DNA of 64,000 nucleotides, from the NCBI RefSeq assembly GCF_022968795.1, contig NZ_JALJRB010000011.1:1-64000 (forward strand), written 5' to 3'. Positions 28,758 through 38,031 of this stretch are shown here, piece by piece. Made by a program: the position numbers and the translations under genes. Position 1 is the first letter of the stretch. The number at the start of each line of letters is the position of its first letter. The stretch comes from Desulfatitalea alkaliphila (lineage in GTDB: Bacteria > Desulfobacterota > Desulfobacteria > Desulfobacterales > Desulfosarcinaceae). A model generated the notes under the pieces. The model made no database searches, was not told the DNA's origin, and was given only the letters and a program-made list of their open reading frames with translations.

Positions 28758-28882
28758 ACAATAGCGGCGTCAACGGTACAGCCATCGCCCTGTTCAACAG
28801 GTAGCCGGCGGCGAGAAAAGCGATTTCGATACCGAAGAAACCGGTAGGTCCCCTGGCGTATCGGAGAAACGGGTGTCTGCGG

Positions 28883-29911
28883 TCAGACCACTGTCGGTTC
28901 GATTTCGAGGGTGATGCCGAAGCGGCCCTTGACGCTTTCCTGGATCGCGCGGGCCAGGGCCAGCACTTCGATGCCCGTGGCCCCGCCCTGGTTGACCAGC
29001 ACCAGTGCCTGATGGGCGTAGACCCCCACTCGTCCCATGGTGCGGCCCCGCCAGCCACAGGTTTCGATCAGCCATCCGGCGGCCAGCTTCACCCGGCCGT
29101 CGGGCTGACGGTAGCCCACGGCGGCCGGATGGCGGCGTAAGAGTTGGGCAAACCGATCCGCCGTCACCACCGGATTCTTGAAAAAACTGCCGGCATTGCC
29201 CACCGTGGCCGGATCGGGCAACTTGGCGCGGCGCAAAGCACAAACCCAATCGAAGACCTGTTGCGGGTCGGGCCGGCCGCTACCGCTCTCCCTCTGCCGT
29301 CGCTGCAAATCGGGATAATCCAATACGGGCCGCCATGGTCGCGGCAAACGCAACCGCACACGGGTGATGACACACCGGCCGGCCAGGGAATGCTTGAAAA
29401 TACTGTCCCGATAGCCGAACCGGCACTGATCGCCCGTCAGGGTGAAAGGTTGGCCGGTTGTCAGGTCGATGCCGTCCAATGCATCGAAGCGCTCCTGCAG
29501 CGATACGCCGTATGCGCCGATGTTCTGCACGGGGGCGGCGCCCACGGTGCCGGGAATCAGCGCCAGGTTTTCCAGGCCCGGCCGGCCGTTGGCGATGGTC
29601 CAGCGCACCAGGTCGTGCCACGATTCGCCGGCACCGACTTCCACGATCCATGCATCGGCCTGCGTTGGGAGCAGACGCCGCCCCTTGATGGCCACCTTCA
29701 GTACCAACTCCGCCGGATCCCCTGTGAAAATCACATTGGAACCGCCGCCCAACACCCATTTGGGCATCGGGCCGTATAGCGGATGGTCAAGCAGCCGCGG
29801 GATGGCGGCGTCGCTGTCGATGTGAACCATGGCCCGGGCCACGGCCGGAAGACCGAAGGTGTTGTGGGGTGTTAAATCGACAAGGGTTTGCAGTTGCATA
29901 TCCGGCGGCAT
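28883..29911 (-). CDS. murB: UDP-N-acetylenolpyruvoylglucosamine reductase MurB
   Basis: A 342-residue type I MurB, an FAD enzyme that forms UDP-N-acetylmuramate for peptidoglycan. It shows NTFGLPAVA, LGGGSNVIF, IPGTVGAAPVQNIGAYG, FGYRDSIFK (the type I Tyr loop), the proton donor Ser in GNAGSFFKNPVV and the late Glu in GIEVLALARAIQESV. It stands alone rather than in a mur cluster. Confidence 0.94.
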   Translation of the reverse strand: MPPDMQLQTLVDLTPHNTFGLPAVARAMVHIDSDAAIPRLLDHPLYGPMPKWVLGGGSNVIFTGDPAELVLKVAIKGRRLLPTQADAWIVEVGAGESWHDLVRWTIANGRPGLENLALIPGTVGAAPVQNIGAYGVSLQERFDALDGIDLTTGQPFTLTGDQCRFGYRDSIFKHSLAGRCVITRVRLRLPRPWRPVLDYPDLQRRQRESGSGRPDPQQVFDWVCALRRAKLPDPATVGNAGSFFKNPVVTADRFAQLLRRHPAAVGYRQPDGRVKLAAGWLIETCGWRGRTMGRVGVYAHQALVLVNQGGATGIEVLALARAIQESVKGRFGITLEIEPTVV

Positions 29912-29983
29912 CCATCGGTTGGCGCAGTTACGACAAGCACAATGGGCAGTATGGCCGAGGGGACCGATGGTGTCAATTCTAGA

Positions 29984-32476
29984 TCATGCTTCGTTGGCGC
30001 AGGGTTGTGCGATGGGCCGCTCCTTGGCTTGATACATGCCCATGTCGGCACACTTCATCAAGGCCCCAACCGTCTCGCCATCCCGCGGGTAGGTGGCGGT
30101 GCCGATGCTGGCGGTGACAAAATCGATCTGTATGTCACCGATTTGGAACGGGCGGGCCAAATCGCGCCGAATCCGCTGAATGACCATTTCGTGCTGTATC
30201 TGTTCCGGGTGCTTCAGAACAATGGTGAACTCGTCACCGCCGAGCCGCGCAACGCAGTCGGTTTCGCGAACGGCCCGTTTTAAGCGGGCGGCCACCTGTT
30301 CCAGCAAACGATCACCGATTTCGTGGCCGTAGGTGTCGTTGACCGGCTTGAACTTGTCCAGGTCGAAATAGAGCAGCACCAGACCCGATCCGTGGCGCCG
30401 GGCGTATTTGATCTCTGTTTCCAATATCTCGATGCAGGCTTGGCGATTGTAGAGACCGGTCAACCCGTCGTGATGGGCCAAATAGGTGAGCTCCTGCTCC
30501 GTCCTTTTCCGTTCGGTGATATCGCGGGTGACACCCAAGATGCCCATCACCTGGCGGTTCTCGTCCTTGATAAAACGGGTGTTGACTTCGGTCCAGACCG
30601 TCGTGCCGTCCTTGCGCACCTGTTCCAACTCGGTCGTTCTCGTGGTGCGTTCGTCACCTGTTTTGTGGATGAATTTGTCGAACTCTTCGGCAATGGCCGT
30701 TTGGGCAATTTGCAGGGAGGCGGGGGTCAACACGGCGGGCATCTCCATCTCCATCATCTCCTCGGGCCGGTAGCCCAACAACTGGAACACCGACGGACTG
30801 ATGAAGGTGAACCGACCGTTCATGTCGATGGTCCAGATCACGTCGGTGGCGTTTTCCGCCACCAATCGGTACCGTTCCTCGCTCTGTTGCAACATGAGCG
30901 CCATCCGTTTGCGGTCTTCCACCTCCTGGGTCAGCACATGGTTGCTGATCTCGGCCTTGGCCGTCATTTCGTTGGCCTGCAAAATGGCGTTTTGCAACGC
31001 CTCATTGGCGCTGCGCAGCTCGTCCCGCATCGCCTGCAAGCGCTGTTCGGCCCGTTGCCGCTCGCTGATCTCCTGATTGAGGGCGCTGTTGCGGGCCTCC
31101 AGGCGGTCTTTCAGGGCGGTGATGCGCTGGTGAATGACGGCGTTGGCCAAGGCCAGGCCCAAGGGCCTGGCGACGTTCTTGAGGAAGTCGGCTTCGTCGG
31201 GGTGCAGGGCCTGCAAGTTCTGTTTGCGCGGCAGGGCCAGCACGCCCACCAGGCTGTCGTTGTGCATCAAGGAGACGGCATAGGCGGCATTCAACGTTCC
31301 CAGCCACTGCGACAAAGGGCGCTCCAGCGACTGCAGCCGGGGATGAACCGCCAGGGCGCGGGCGTCGACAACGCCCCGAAAATCAGCCAACACCGCCAAC
31401 AACCGTTGGTCCACGGGGTGGCCGTCGCCCTTCGGGTCCACCAGCTGGTGCCGCTGCTCATCCACAACATAGATGCGCACCCAGGCAAAGGGCAGCACAC
31501 CCATCACTGCACTTGCCATTTTCTGCACCAATTCATCGGTACCACGCAGCACCAGCATTTCGGCAATCAGTCGGTTCTCGGCCTTCTGCAATTGGTCCCG
31601 GTTCTTGTGCAAAATACGATCGCTGTAGCGCTGCAGCCGCCTCAAATAGAGATGGTTGATCCCGAACCAGAACAGCAGCGCGGCAAACTGCAACTCGGCG
31701 GTCCAAGCGCTGAAACGGGGCGCCGCCCATTGAAAAACAAAAAGGTTGGGCAACAGCAGCGCCACTATCTGGAACACATACAACAGGCCGCGCTGGAAAA
31801 AGCTTTCGATCTCCACCAAACGGTACTTGAGCACGGCGTAGGCCAGCACGGCCATGGGCAGAAAGCTGAAATTGCCCGGCGGGTACCAATCGATGCCGTG
31901 CATCGCCGGCACATTAAAAAAGGTGAGCAGGGTTCCCAAACCAAAAGCGAAAACCACATACTTGAATTTGAGCCGCAACGCCCCGTCGGTTTCCACTCGC
32001 AACCGTTGCCGGAAACGCCAGACACAGTAACCAAAGGTCAGGAGCCCATAAAGGCCGAAGAGCTGAAAGGCCGGCCCTCCCCGGGCGATGTAACCCCAAC
32101 CGTACTGGTAAAACCCTTGGATATAGTGTTCGGACTGGGTGGTCAGGCTGAATAGCAAACTGATGCAGAACAGCACCACCAGAATATCGTTGCGCCGGAT
32201 CCCGAGGATGTGGTGAAAATAGGCCGTCATCGCCAGGGGCAGATAGACATAGAAAAAGTGGACCTTGCGTTCGATGCTCAACAAGGTGTCCACATCGGCG
32301 ATGAAATGGTGCAGGATGAACATCGGCGCCAACAGCGAGTACCAGAGGCACACCACCACGAACAGCAGCCGGCCCGTGAGCGGCCCGCCCCTGGCCATCA
32401 TCAGGATGCTCAGGTAGAGGGCGCAAACCAGGGAAAGCACGGGGGGCAGCAGATAGATGGAAAGGGTATTGTCCAT
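29984..32476 (-). CDS. 7TM-sensor PAS-GGDEF diguanylate cyclase
   Basis: A protein of about 830 residues. The N-terminus has seven predicted membrane segments (about residues 5-230, 7TM histidine-kinase-type). A GAF-like region (about 300-440), a coiled coil (about 445-540), a PAS domain (ERYRLVAENATDVIWTIDMNG) with PAC, and a C-terminal GGDEF domain (about 665-820) follow. ARLGGDEFTIVL is intact and RETD lies five residues before GGDEF, so an inhibitory c-di-GMP site is present. It probably makes c-di-GMP in response to a membrane or redox cue. The ATG at 32476 is preferred over a TTG at 32503. Confidence 0.9.
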   Translation of the reverse strand: MDNTLSIYLLPPVLSLVCALYLSILMMARGGPLTGRLLFVVVCLWYSLLAPMFILHHFIADVDTLLSIERKVHFFYVYLPLAMTAYFHHILGIRRNDILVVLFCISLLFSLTTQSEHYIQGFYQYGWGYIARGGPAFQLFGLYGLLTFGYCVWRFRQRLRVETDGALRLKFKYVVFAFGLGTLLTFFNVPAMHGIDWYPPGNFSFLPMAVLAYAVLKYRLVEIESFFQRGLLYVFQIVALLLPNLFVFQWAAPRFSAWTAELQFAALLFWFGINHLYLRRLQRYSDRILHKNRDQLQKAENRLIAEMLVLRGTDELVQKMASAVMGVLPFAWVRIYVVDEQRHQLVDPKGDGHPVDQRLLAVLADFRGVVDARALAVHPRLQSLERPLSQWLGTLNAAYAVSLMHNDSLVGVLALPRKQNLQALHPDEADFLKNVARPLGLALANAVIHQRITALKDRLEARNSALNQEISERQRAEQRLQAMRDELRSANEALQNAILQANEMTAKAEISNHVLTQEVEDRKRMALMLQQSEERYRLVAENATDVIWTIDMNGRFTFISPSVFQLLGYRPEEMMEMEMPAVLTPASLQIAQTAIAEEFDKFIHKTGDERTTRTTELEQVRKDGTTVWTEVNTRFIKDENRQVMGILGVTRDITERKRTEQELTYLAHHDGLTGLYNRQACIEILETEIKYARRHGSGLVLLYFDLDKFKPVNDTYGHEIGDRLLEQVAARLKRAVRETDCVARLGGDEFTIVLKHPEQIQHEMVIQRIRRDLARPFQIGDIQIDFVTASIGTATYPRDGETVGALMKCADMGMYQAKERPIAQPCANEA

Positions 32477-32703
32477 GGCCACTTTCAGTTCCCGACCCTG
32501 CAAACGGCATACAGGTCTGTTCGCGCACGTATCCTCTGAAATTATCGGCTGTTGTCACAGGAAGTTGATAAAAAAGATTTGAATCCCGGCGCCGGATGAT
32601 TATCATGACCATTGATATCAAACGGTAACAGGCAGGTAAAAAAAGCCACGGCACTGCCCGGTGGCTTGGGTTTTGCCTTGCAACCGGCCCCGAAGGAGAA
32701 TTG

Positions 32704-33765
32704 ATGGCACCAGCACAACAAGCAACCTACGATTTCGAAACCGGCATCTATCGCCCCCCCAGCGAAGGAGGGAGCTACTCCTTGCTGTTGCGGTTTACCC
32801 GCAACTGCCCCTGGAACCGATGCGATTTCTGCGCCATGTACAAGACCGAAAAGTTCGAACTTCGGCCGCCCGAGGAGATCATGGCCGACATCGACGCCGT
32901 TGCGGCCCTGGTGCGGGACCTGCAAGAGATCTCTCGCCAACGGGGCCAGGGCGGCCAAGTGACCCGCGAGGCGGCCATCGAACTGATCAACCGCAACCCG
33001 GATCTCAACCAGCACCACGGTTTCGCCATGGTGTTCCACTGGCTGCTGTCCGGCGGCAAGACCGCTTTCATTCAAGACGCCAACAGCCTGATCATGCCCA
33101 CCGACCGAATGGTGACCGTGCTGCGCCATCTGCGGACCACCTTCCCGAGCATCAACCGGGTGACCACCTATGCCCGGTCCAAGACCATCGCCGGCAAGAA
33201 GCACGAAGAGCTGACGGCCATCCGCGAGGCCGGCCTGGACCGCTTGCACGTGGGGCTGGAATCGGGGGATGACACGGTGCTCAAAAGGGTCAAAAAGGGC
33301 GTGACCGCCGATGGCCACATCAAGGGGGGCCGCAAGGCCATGGCGGCCGGCTTTCAACTCTCGGAATACTGGATGCCCGGACTGGGGGGGCGGGATCGCT
33401 GGGAGGCCCACGCCCAGGAAACCGCCCGGGTGCTCAACGCCATCAATCCCCACTACATCCGCTCGCGCCCTTTCCGCCCGTTGCCCGGCACCCCCATGGC
33501 CGAAGCGGCCCAACAAGGGGATTTCCAGATTTTGTCACCCCATGAGGAACTCATGGAGCTGCAACGGATGGTCGAAGCCCTGGAGATCACCTCACGGGTC
33601 TGTTTTGATCATGCCGGCAACTATTGGACCGACCGCCGCGGCGATCTGCTGTTCACCCACAGCTACGAAGGCTACCAATTCCCGGATGAAAAACCGAAGG
33701 TGCTGGCGCGCATCCAGGAAGGATTGACGGCCGACAATCAAACGCCCCGCTTTCTTAGGCTATAG
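32704..33765 (+). CDS. Radical SAM protein with CX4CX2C cluster motif
   Basis: A 353-residue radical SAM protein. The cluster segment reads FTRNCPWNRCDFCAMYKTEKF: the spacing is C-x4-C-x2-C, not the usual C-x3-C-x2-C. Further SAM-fold features are VTTYARSKTIAGK, LDRLHVGLESGDD and GLGGRDRWEAHAQET; a late RSRPFRPLPGTPM is HemN/Elp3-like. No B12-binding domain is seen. The substrate is unknown. The ATG at 32704 is preceded by AAGGAGAA. A DMT transporter follows 11 bases later and may be co-transcribed. Confidence 0.88.
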   Translation: MAPAQQATYDFETGIYRPPSEGGSYSLLLRFTRNCPWNRCDFCAMYKTEKFELRPPEEIMADIDAVAALVRDLQEISRQRGQGGQVTREAAIELINRNPDLNQHHGFAMVFHWLLSGGKTAFIQDANSLIMPTDRMVTVLRHLRTTFPSINRVTTYARSKTIAGKKHEELTAIREAGLDRLHVGLESGDDTVLKRVKKGVTADGHIKGGRKAMAAGFQLSEYWMPGLGGRDRWEAHAQETARVLNAINPHYIRSRPFRPLPGTPMAEAAQQGDFQILSPHEELMELQRMVEALEITSRVCFDHAGNYWTDRRGDLLFTHSYEGYQFPDEKPKVLARIQEGLTADNQTPRFLRL

Positions 33766-33776
33766 GCGGAGCCGGT

Positions 33777-34643
33777 TTGGGACGCCCCACCGCCATATTG
33801 CTGCTGCTGGCCACCGCGTTGTTCTGGAGTGTCGGGGGGTTGTTGATCAAGTGGGTGGACTGGCCCGCCATGGCCATCTCCGGCATGCGCAGCGCCATTG
33901 CGGCGCTGTTCCTGATCGTGCTGTTCCGGCCGCGCTTGGTGGCCGTCAACCGCTACCTGCTGGGCGGTGCGCTGGCCTATGCGGTGTGCGTGACCACCTT
34001 CGTGATCGCCAACAAACTGACCAGTGCCGCCAATGCCATCGTGCTGCAATACACGGCGCCGATTCATGTGGCCTTTTTCGCTTACTGGTTTCTGGGCGAA
34101 CGGCCACGGCGAGTGGATTGGCTGACCCTTGCCATGGCCTTGGGGGGCATGACCCTCTTCTTCATGGACGATCTGACGCTGGGCGGTCTGTGGGGCAACC
34201 TGGCGGCGCTGATGTCGGGAGTGGGTTTTGCCTGGATGGCGCTTTTCCTGCGCAAACAAAAGGATGCCGACCCCATCCACTCGGTGATCCTGGGCAATCT
34301 GCTGGCCGCCCTGGTGGGACTGCCCTTCATGTTCGAATATGCCCCCAGCGCCAAGGGATGGCTCGGCCTGGTGCTGTTGGGCATTGTCCAGATCGGCATG
34401 GCCTACGCCCTCTTTTCCATCGCCATTCGCCACGTGACCGCCCTGGAAGCGCTGCTGATTCCCATCCTGGAGCCGATCCTCAATCCCATCTGGGTGTTGC
34501 TGCTGCTGGGCGAAGCCCCCGGACCCCTGGCCGTGGTGGGGGCCGTCACCATCATCTCGGCGGTCACCCTGCGCGGTCTGGCGCCCTGGCTGCTCAAAAA
34601 CCGCTGGGCACCCGCAGCGCCACCGCCCGGCGACGGGCCGTGA
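33777..34643 (+). CDS. DMT superfamily (EamA) transporter
   Basis: A 288-residue protein with about ten predicted transmembrane helices in two EamA repeats; the first includes FWSVGGLLIKWVDWPAM and the second SGVGFAWMALFLRKQKD, with AYALFSIAIRHVTALEALL near the end. It is predicted to export small metabolites across the inner membrane. The start is TTG at 33777 with a weak site (GGCGGAG). The substrate is unknown. Confidence 0.87.
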   Translation: MGRPTAILLLLATALFWSVGGLLIKWVDWPAMAISGMRSAIAALFLIVLFRPRLVAVNRYLLGGALAYAVCVTTFVIANKLTSAANAIVLQYTAPIHVAFFAYWFLGERPRRVDWLTLAMALGGMTLFFMDDLTLGGLWGNLAALMSGVGFAWMALFLRKQKDADPIHSVILGNLLAALVGLPFMFEYAPSAKGWLGLVLLGIVQIGMAYALFSIAIRHVTALEALLIPILEPILNPIWVLLLLGEAPGPLAVVGAVTIISAVTLRGLAPWLLKNRWAPAAPPPGDGP

Positions 34644-34674
34644 GCCGTTTGCAAGCCGGCCGGCCGTGGTTCTG

Positions 34675-35637
34675 TCAGGGCATCGCCCGGTCCGGCACCT
34701 CGAAAAGCGGTGTCGTCACCGCCTCGGGCATGGCCTCCCAGCGGGTGTCGCAAAACCGTGCCCGCAGCGCGTAGCGACCGGGCGGCAGATCCTCCGGCAA
34801 ACGGCCACGAATATCCATCATGGCGCCGATATCGTTGAAAACAGGACAAGCGCCGTCGACCGGTGCTGCAAAACGGGGATGAAAAGGCGCCACCATCTCC
34901 CGCCGCCCCCCTTCGATTTCCTTCTCGAGAATCCACTCCGCCTGAACGCCGATGGGAAAACCGGTCATGCGGATGAAACGCAGCACCACCCGATCGCCGG
35001 CACGGTAACGGTCGAAATCGGTGACCAGTCCGATCAATTTGTTGTCCACCGAAATGTCGCTGCCCACCCCGGAGCTGTCCTGGTCCCAGAAGCGGGCCGG
35101 CCCCACGTCCACGTGCACCAGCCGCCCCTGGTAATAACCGGCGCCGCCGAAGCCCAGCTCACGCACAAAATGCCACACCTGCCGGGAATCGACACCTTCG
35201 ATGCGGATGTCGGCCGCCATGCCGTATTGATGCAAACTGGCACTGGCCGCCAGGCGGCCGCTCTCCCGCAACCGGGTGTTGTAGGCAGGACTGCGCCAGC
35301 CCGAGGCGATTTCGATGCGCGCCCCCGGCCGGAGGCGGTCCTCCAAATAGTCGAGAAAGGCGATCAGGCGCATGGAGATCGCCGCCAGGGGCTCCTCCGA
35401 TGGTGCGTCAAACACTTTCTGGATGGCAGTGCGCGCTTGGGGATCGATGTGACCGTCGGCCTGTCGGTAGACGCCGTCGAACACCGCGCCGCTTTTGGGA
35501 TTGAAAAGGTGCAAGCGGCCATCACCGCTGTAGCGGAACCGGTCGCGGCCCGCATCGGCCAAGGTATCGGCGCACAGACCGGTGAAAAGCGCCGTCAGTA
35601 AAAAAAGGGACCAACCAATGCGTCGGATCGCCGTCAT
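34675..35637 (-). CDS. DUF882/M15-type peptidase with signal peptide and extra C-terminal domain
   Basis: A 320-residue exported protein. A signal peptide (RIGWSLFLLTALFTGLCA) is followed by an M15A/YcbK-like domain with zinc ligands in SASLHQYGMAADI and LVHVDVGPARF and the substrate segment IASGWRSPAYNTRLR. About 130 further residues (from about 195) form a strand-rich region of unknown family with Cys in DGACPVF and ARFCDTRW. It may be a periplasmic peptidoglycan endopeptidase. The ATG at 35637 follows GGAGGT; an upstream ATG at 35649 does not. Confidence 0.85.
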   Translation of the reverse strand: MTAIRRIGWSLFLLTALFTGLCADTLADAGRDRFRYSGDGRLHLFNPKSGAVFDGVYRQADGHIDPQARTAIQKVFDAPSEEPLAAISMRLIAFLDYLEDRLRPGARIEIASGWRSPAYNTRLRESGRLAASASLHQYGMAADIRIEGVDSRQVWHFVRELGFGGAGYYQGRLVHVDVGPARFWDQDSSGVGSDISVDNKLIGLVTDFDRYRAGDRVVLRFIRMTGFPIGVQAEWILEKEIEGGRREMVAPFHPRFAAPVDGACPVFNDIGAMMDIRGRLPEDLPPGRYALRARFCDTRWEAMPEAVTTPLFEVPDRAMP

Positions 35638-35692
35638 ATGGACCTCCATCGAAGTGGCCGAAGGGGCTCTCGAAATAAATGAAACGCGAACC

Positions 35693-36247
35693 CTATGCGC
35701 CGATGGCGGCCATCAACTCGTCCCGGGTGATCAAGGCCCGCACATCGGCCACGTGCTGCCGGATGTTCTCCAGACCGCCCTCCTGCCGATCCACCAGGAT
35801 CACGGCCCGCACCACCTCCAAACCCTCCTCGCGGGCCCGCTCCACGGCCTTGATGGTGGAACCGCCGGTGGTGGCCACATCGTCGATCACCACCACGCGG
35901 TCGCCGGCGGCCAGATCACCCTCGATCCAGCGGGCGATGCCGTGATCCTTTTTGGCTTTGCGGATGGAAAAGGCGCGCATGGGCTGCCCCTCGAGCTCGG
36001 AGGCGAAGGCGGTGGCCATGGCGATGGGATCGGCGCCGAAGGTCAGGCCGCCCACACCGGCCGGTTGCAAATCCCGGATGGCGGCGAACATCAGATGGCC
36101 CACCAGGTACATGCCCCGGGGATGCATCACCGTGGGTTTGCAATTGACATAAAAATGGCTCATGCGACCCGAAACCAATTTGAAAACGGGTTCGGGGCTG
36201 TATTTGAAGGATTTTTGGGCCAAAAGGGCGATCAGCTCCTGTTTCAT
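35693..36247 (-). CDS. pyrE: Orotate phosphoribosyltransferase
   Basis: A 184-residue PRPP transferase of pyrimidine synthesis that forms OMP. The PRPP-binding motif is [13 protein letters not shown]; the N-terminal hood region includes [19 protein letters not shown] and the catalytic lysine loop is [11 protein letters not shown]. It is transcribed away from ftsE. Confidence 0.93.
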   Translation of the reverse strand: MKQELIALLAQKSFKYSPEPVFKLVSGRMSHFYVNCKPTVMHPRGMYLVGHLMFAAIRDLQPAGVGGLTFGADPIAMATAFASELEGQPMRAFSIRKAKKDHGIARWIEGDLAAGDRVVVIDDVATTGGSTIKAVERAREEGLEVVRAVILVDRQEGGLENIRQHVADVRALITRDELMAAIGA

Positions 36248-36311
36248 GTCGTCTCCGGGGTGGTGGTTTCCTAAGAACTACTTGATTTTAAGGGACTTAT
36301 GAGATAATAAA

Positions 36312-36357
36312 GCCTCCACTGACGGGAAGAAGCCATAGAATGGGTTTCAGTGGAGGC
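36312..36357. promoter_or_regulatory. Long-loop inverted repeat upstream of ftsE
   Basis: GCCTCCACTGA at 36312-36322 is matched by TCAGTGGAGGC at 36347-36357 with a 24-base loop. It lies between the divergent pyrE and ftsE starts. There is no T run, so it may be an operator or an mRNA leader hairpin for ftsE rather than a terminator. Confidence 0.6.
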
Positions 36358-36445
36358 GGAGCAGGGAAAACCGGGGACGGCACTCCCTGAGCTCGATGCC
36401 GTTCATAACAGCTTGGGCCGGATCGGTCAAACCCAAAGGAAGACG

Positions 36446-37132
36446 ATGACGGACACCCGCGACGAGGCCATCATCCGCTTGTTTCATGTGCACAAGCGGT
36501 ACGGCGCCAAAGCGGCGTTGCAGGATGTGACCCTGGAGATCGCCAAAAACGAACTGCTGTTCGTCACCGGTCGCAGCGGCGCCGGTAAAACCACCCTGCT
36601 GCGGTTGCTCTACCTGGGCGAGGCGGTCTCCGAAGGCCAGATTCTGGTGGACGGCATGAACCTGTCGCGCATCCCCCGCGCCCGCGTGCCCACCTTGCGG
36701 CGCAAGTTCGGCATCATTTTTCAGGACTACAAGCTGATTCCCACCAAAACCGTATATGAAAATGTGGCCCTGGTCCTGGAGGCCGCCGGGCGCAAGCCGA
36801 GCGTGATCCCCAAGAAAGTGCGCAGTGTCCTGCGCATCGTGGGCATGGAGGACCGGATGAACGCTTTCCCGCCCAGCCTCTCGGGCGGCGAACAGCAACG
36901 GGTGGCGGTGGCCAGGGCCGCGGCGGGCGACCCCAAGATCATTTTGGCGGACGAGCCCACCGGCAGTCTGGATGAAGAGGCCGCCGGCCTGATCATGAGC
37001 TATCTGGACACCTTTCACACCCGCGGGGCGACCATCATCGTCGCCACCCACGACAAGGAGCTGCTCAAACGGGCCGACACCCGGGTGGTGCAGCTGCGCG
37101 ACGGCCGCCTCTTGCCGCCGGCGCCGGTCTGA
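36446..37132 (+). CDS. ftsE: Cell division ATP-binding protein FtsE
   Basis: A 228-residue ABC ATPase: Walker A GRSGAGKTT, the Q-loop in FGIIFQDYKLIPTKTVYENV (FtsE-typical), signature LSGGEQQRVAVARA and Walker B IILADEPTGSLD. With FtsX it couples divisome ATP hydrolysis to septal peptidoglycan hydrolysis. The ATG at 36446 is preceded by AAGGA. ftsX starts 16 bases later. Confidence 0.95.
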   Translation: MTDTRDEAIIRLFHVHKRYGAKAALQDVTLEIAKNELLFVTGRSGAGKTTLLRLLYLGEAVSEGQILVDGMNLSRIPRARVPTLRRKFGIIFQDYKLIPTKTVYENVALVLEAAGRKPSVIPKKVRSVLRIVGMEDRMNAFPPSLSGGEQQRVAVARAAAGDPKIILADEPTGSLDEEAAGLIMSYLDTFHTRGATIIVATHDKELLKRADTRVVQLRDGRLLPPAPV

Positions 37133-37148
37133 TGGCAGGGATACACCG

Positions 37149-38024
37149 ATGAAACGTTTTTTCTTGCGCGCCCTCAAAGACATCCGGGACAATCGGTTTC
37201 TGACCGCCATCACGGTGATCACCGTCGCCTTGTCCATCATGATCGCCGCTGCTTTCGCCCTCTTTTTCGTCAATGCCGGCGGCATCCTCAACATGTGGCA
37301 ACAAGGGATCCGCATGATGGTCTACCTGACGCCGCAAGTCTCGGAAGCGGCGCGGCAGGACACCATGGCGCAACTGCAATCCATCGCCGGGGTGCAGGAA
37401 GCCCGCTACATTTCCAGCGAAGAGGCGCTGGAACGGCTGCGCGGCCAGATGCAGCACCACGACGCCCTGCTGGACAACCTGCGCCGGAATCCGTTGCCGG
37501 AAGCCTTCGAGATCACCTTGCAAGCGGATCGACGCGACAGCACCTCGCTCCAGTTTCTGGCCGAACGGATCGCCAATCTTGAAACCGTCGCCGATGTGGA
37601 GTACGGCCAGGAGTGGATCGGCCGTTTCACGGCCATCGTCAACCTCTTCAGCCTGGCCGGCTACGCCATCGGCGGCCTTTTTTTCATGGCCACCGTCTTC
37701 ATCGTGGCCAACACCATCCGGCTGGTCCTTTACGCCCGCCGGGAAGAGATCGAAATCATGCGCCTGGTGGGCGCCACCGACCGCTTCATCAGGGTGCCCT
37801 TCTATCTGCAAGGGATGATCCAGGGCGGACTGGGCACGCTTTTGGGTCTGGGCAGCCTCCTGCTGGGATACCTCTACCTCACCCGCCAGTTCGGCGACCC
37901 AATGGCAACGGAGATGTTCACCATCCGCTTTTTTCCGGTCCTCACCTGCGCCGGCATCGTGCTGGGCGGGATGGTGGTGGGCTGGCTGGGCAGTTGGGTG
38001 TCCCTGAAACAGTTTCTCAAATAG
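37149..38024 (+). CDS. ftsX: Cell division protein FtsX
   Basis: A 291-residue membrane protein with four predicted helices: one near residues 20-42, a large periplasmic loop (about 45-165) and three C-terminal helices (FSLAGYAIGGLFFMATVFIV, then ones around 220 and 265). It shows RREEIEIMRLVGATDRFIR, a MacB/FtsX hallmark. The periplasmic loop should recruit the EnvC-like protein encoded next. Confidence 0.94.
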   Translation: MKRFFLRALKDIRDNRFLTAITVITVALSIMIAAAFALFFVNAGGILNMWQQGIRMMVYLTPQVSEAARQDTMAQLQSIAGVQEARYISSEEALERLRGQMQHHDALLDNLRRNPLPEAFEITLQADRRDSTSLQFLAERIANLETVADVEYGQEWIGRFTAIVNLFSLAGYAIGGLFFMATVFIVANTIRLVLYARREEIEIMRLVGATDRFIRVPFYLQGMIQGGLGTLLGLGSLLLGYLYLTRQFGDPMATEMFTIRFFPVLTCAGIVLGGMVVGWLGSWVSLKQFLK

Positions 38025-38031
38025 GGTTGTG

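Larger units (their letters stand above)
28486..28882. other. Repeat-rich intergenic region before murB
   Basis: Nearly 400 bases without a gene. It contains CCCTGGCGGG direct repeats near 28591-28612, the heptad array at 28614-28643, two GGGGGTGGGTGTGTC-type G-rich repeats at about 28675-28712 and the CACCGGCAAC hairpin. It separates two minus-strand genes. Confidence 0.7.

Noticed and set aside
30323-32155. 610-residue open frame opposite the GGDEF gene
   Set aside because: Antisense shadow; no recognisable domain.
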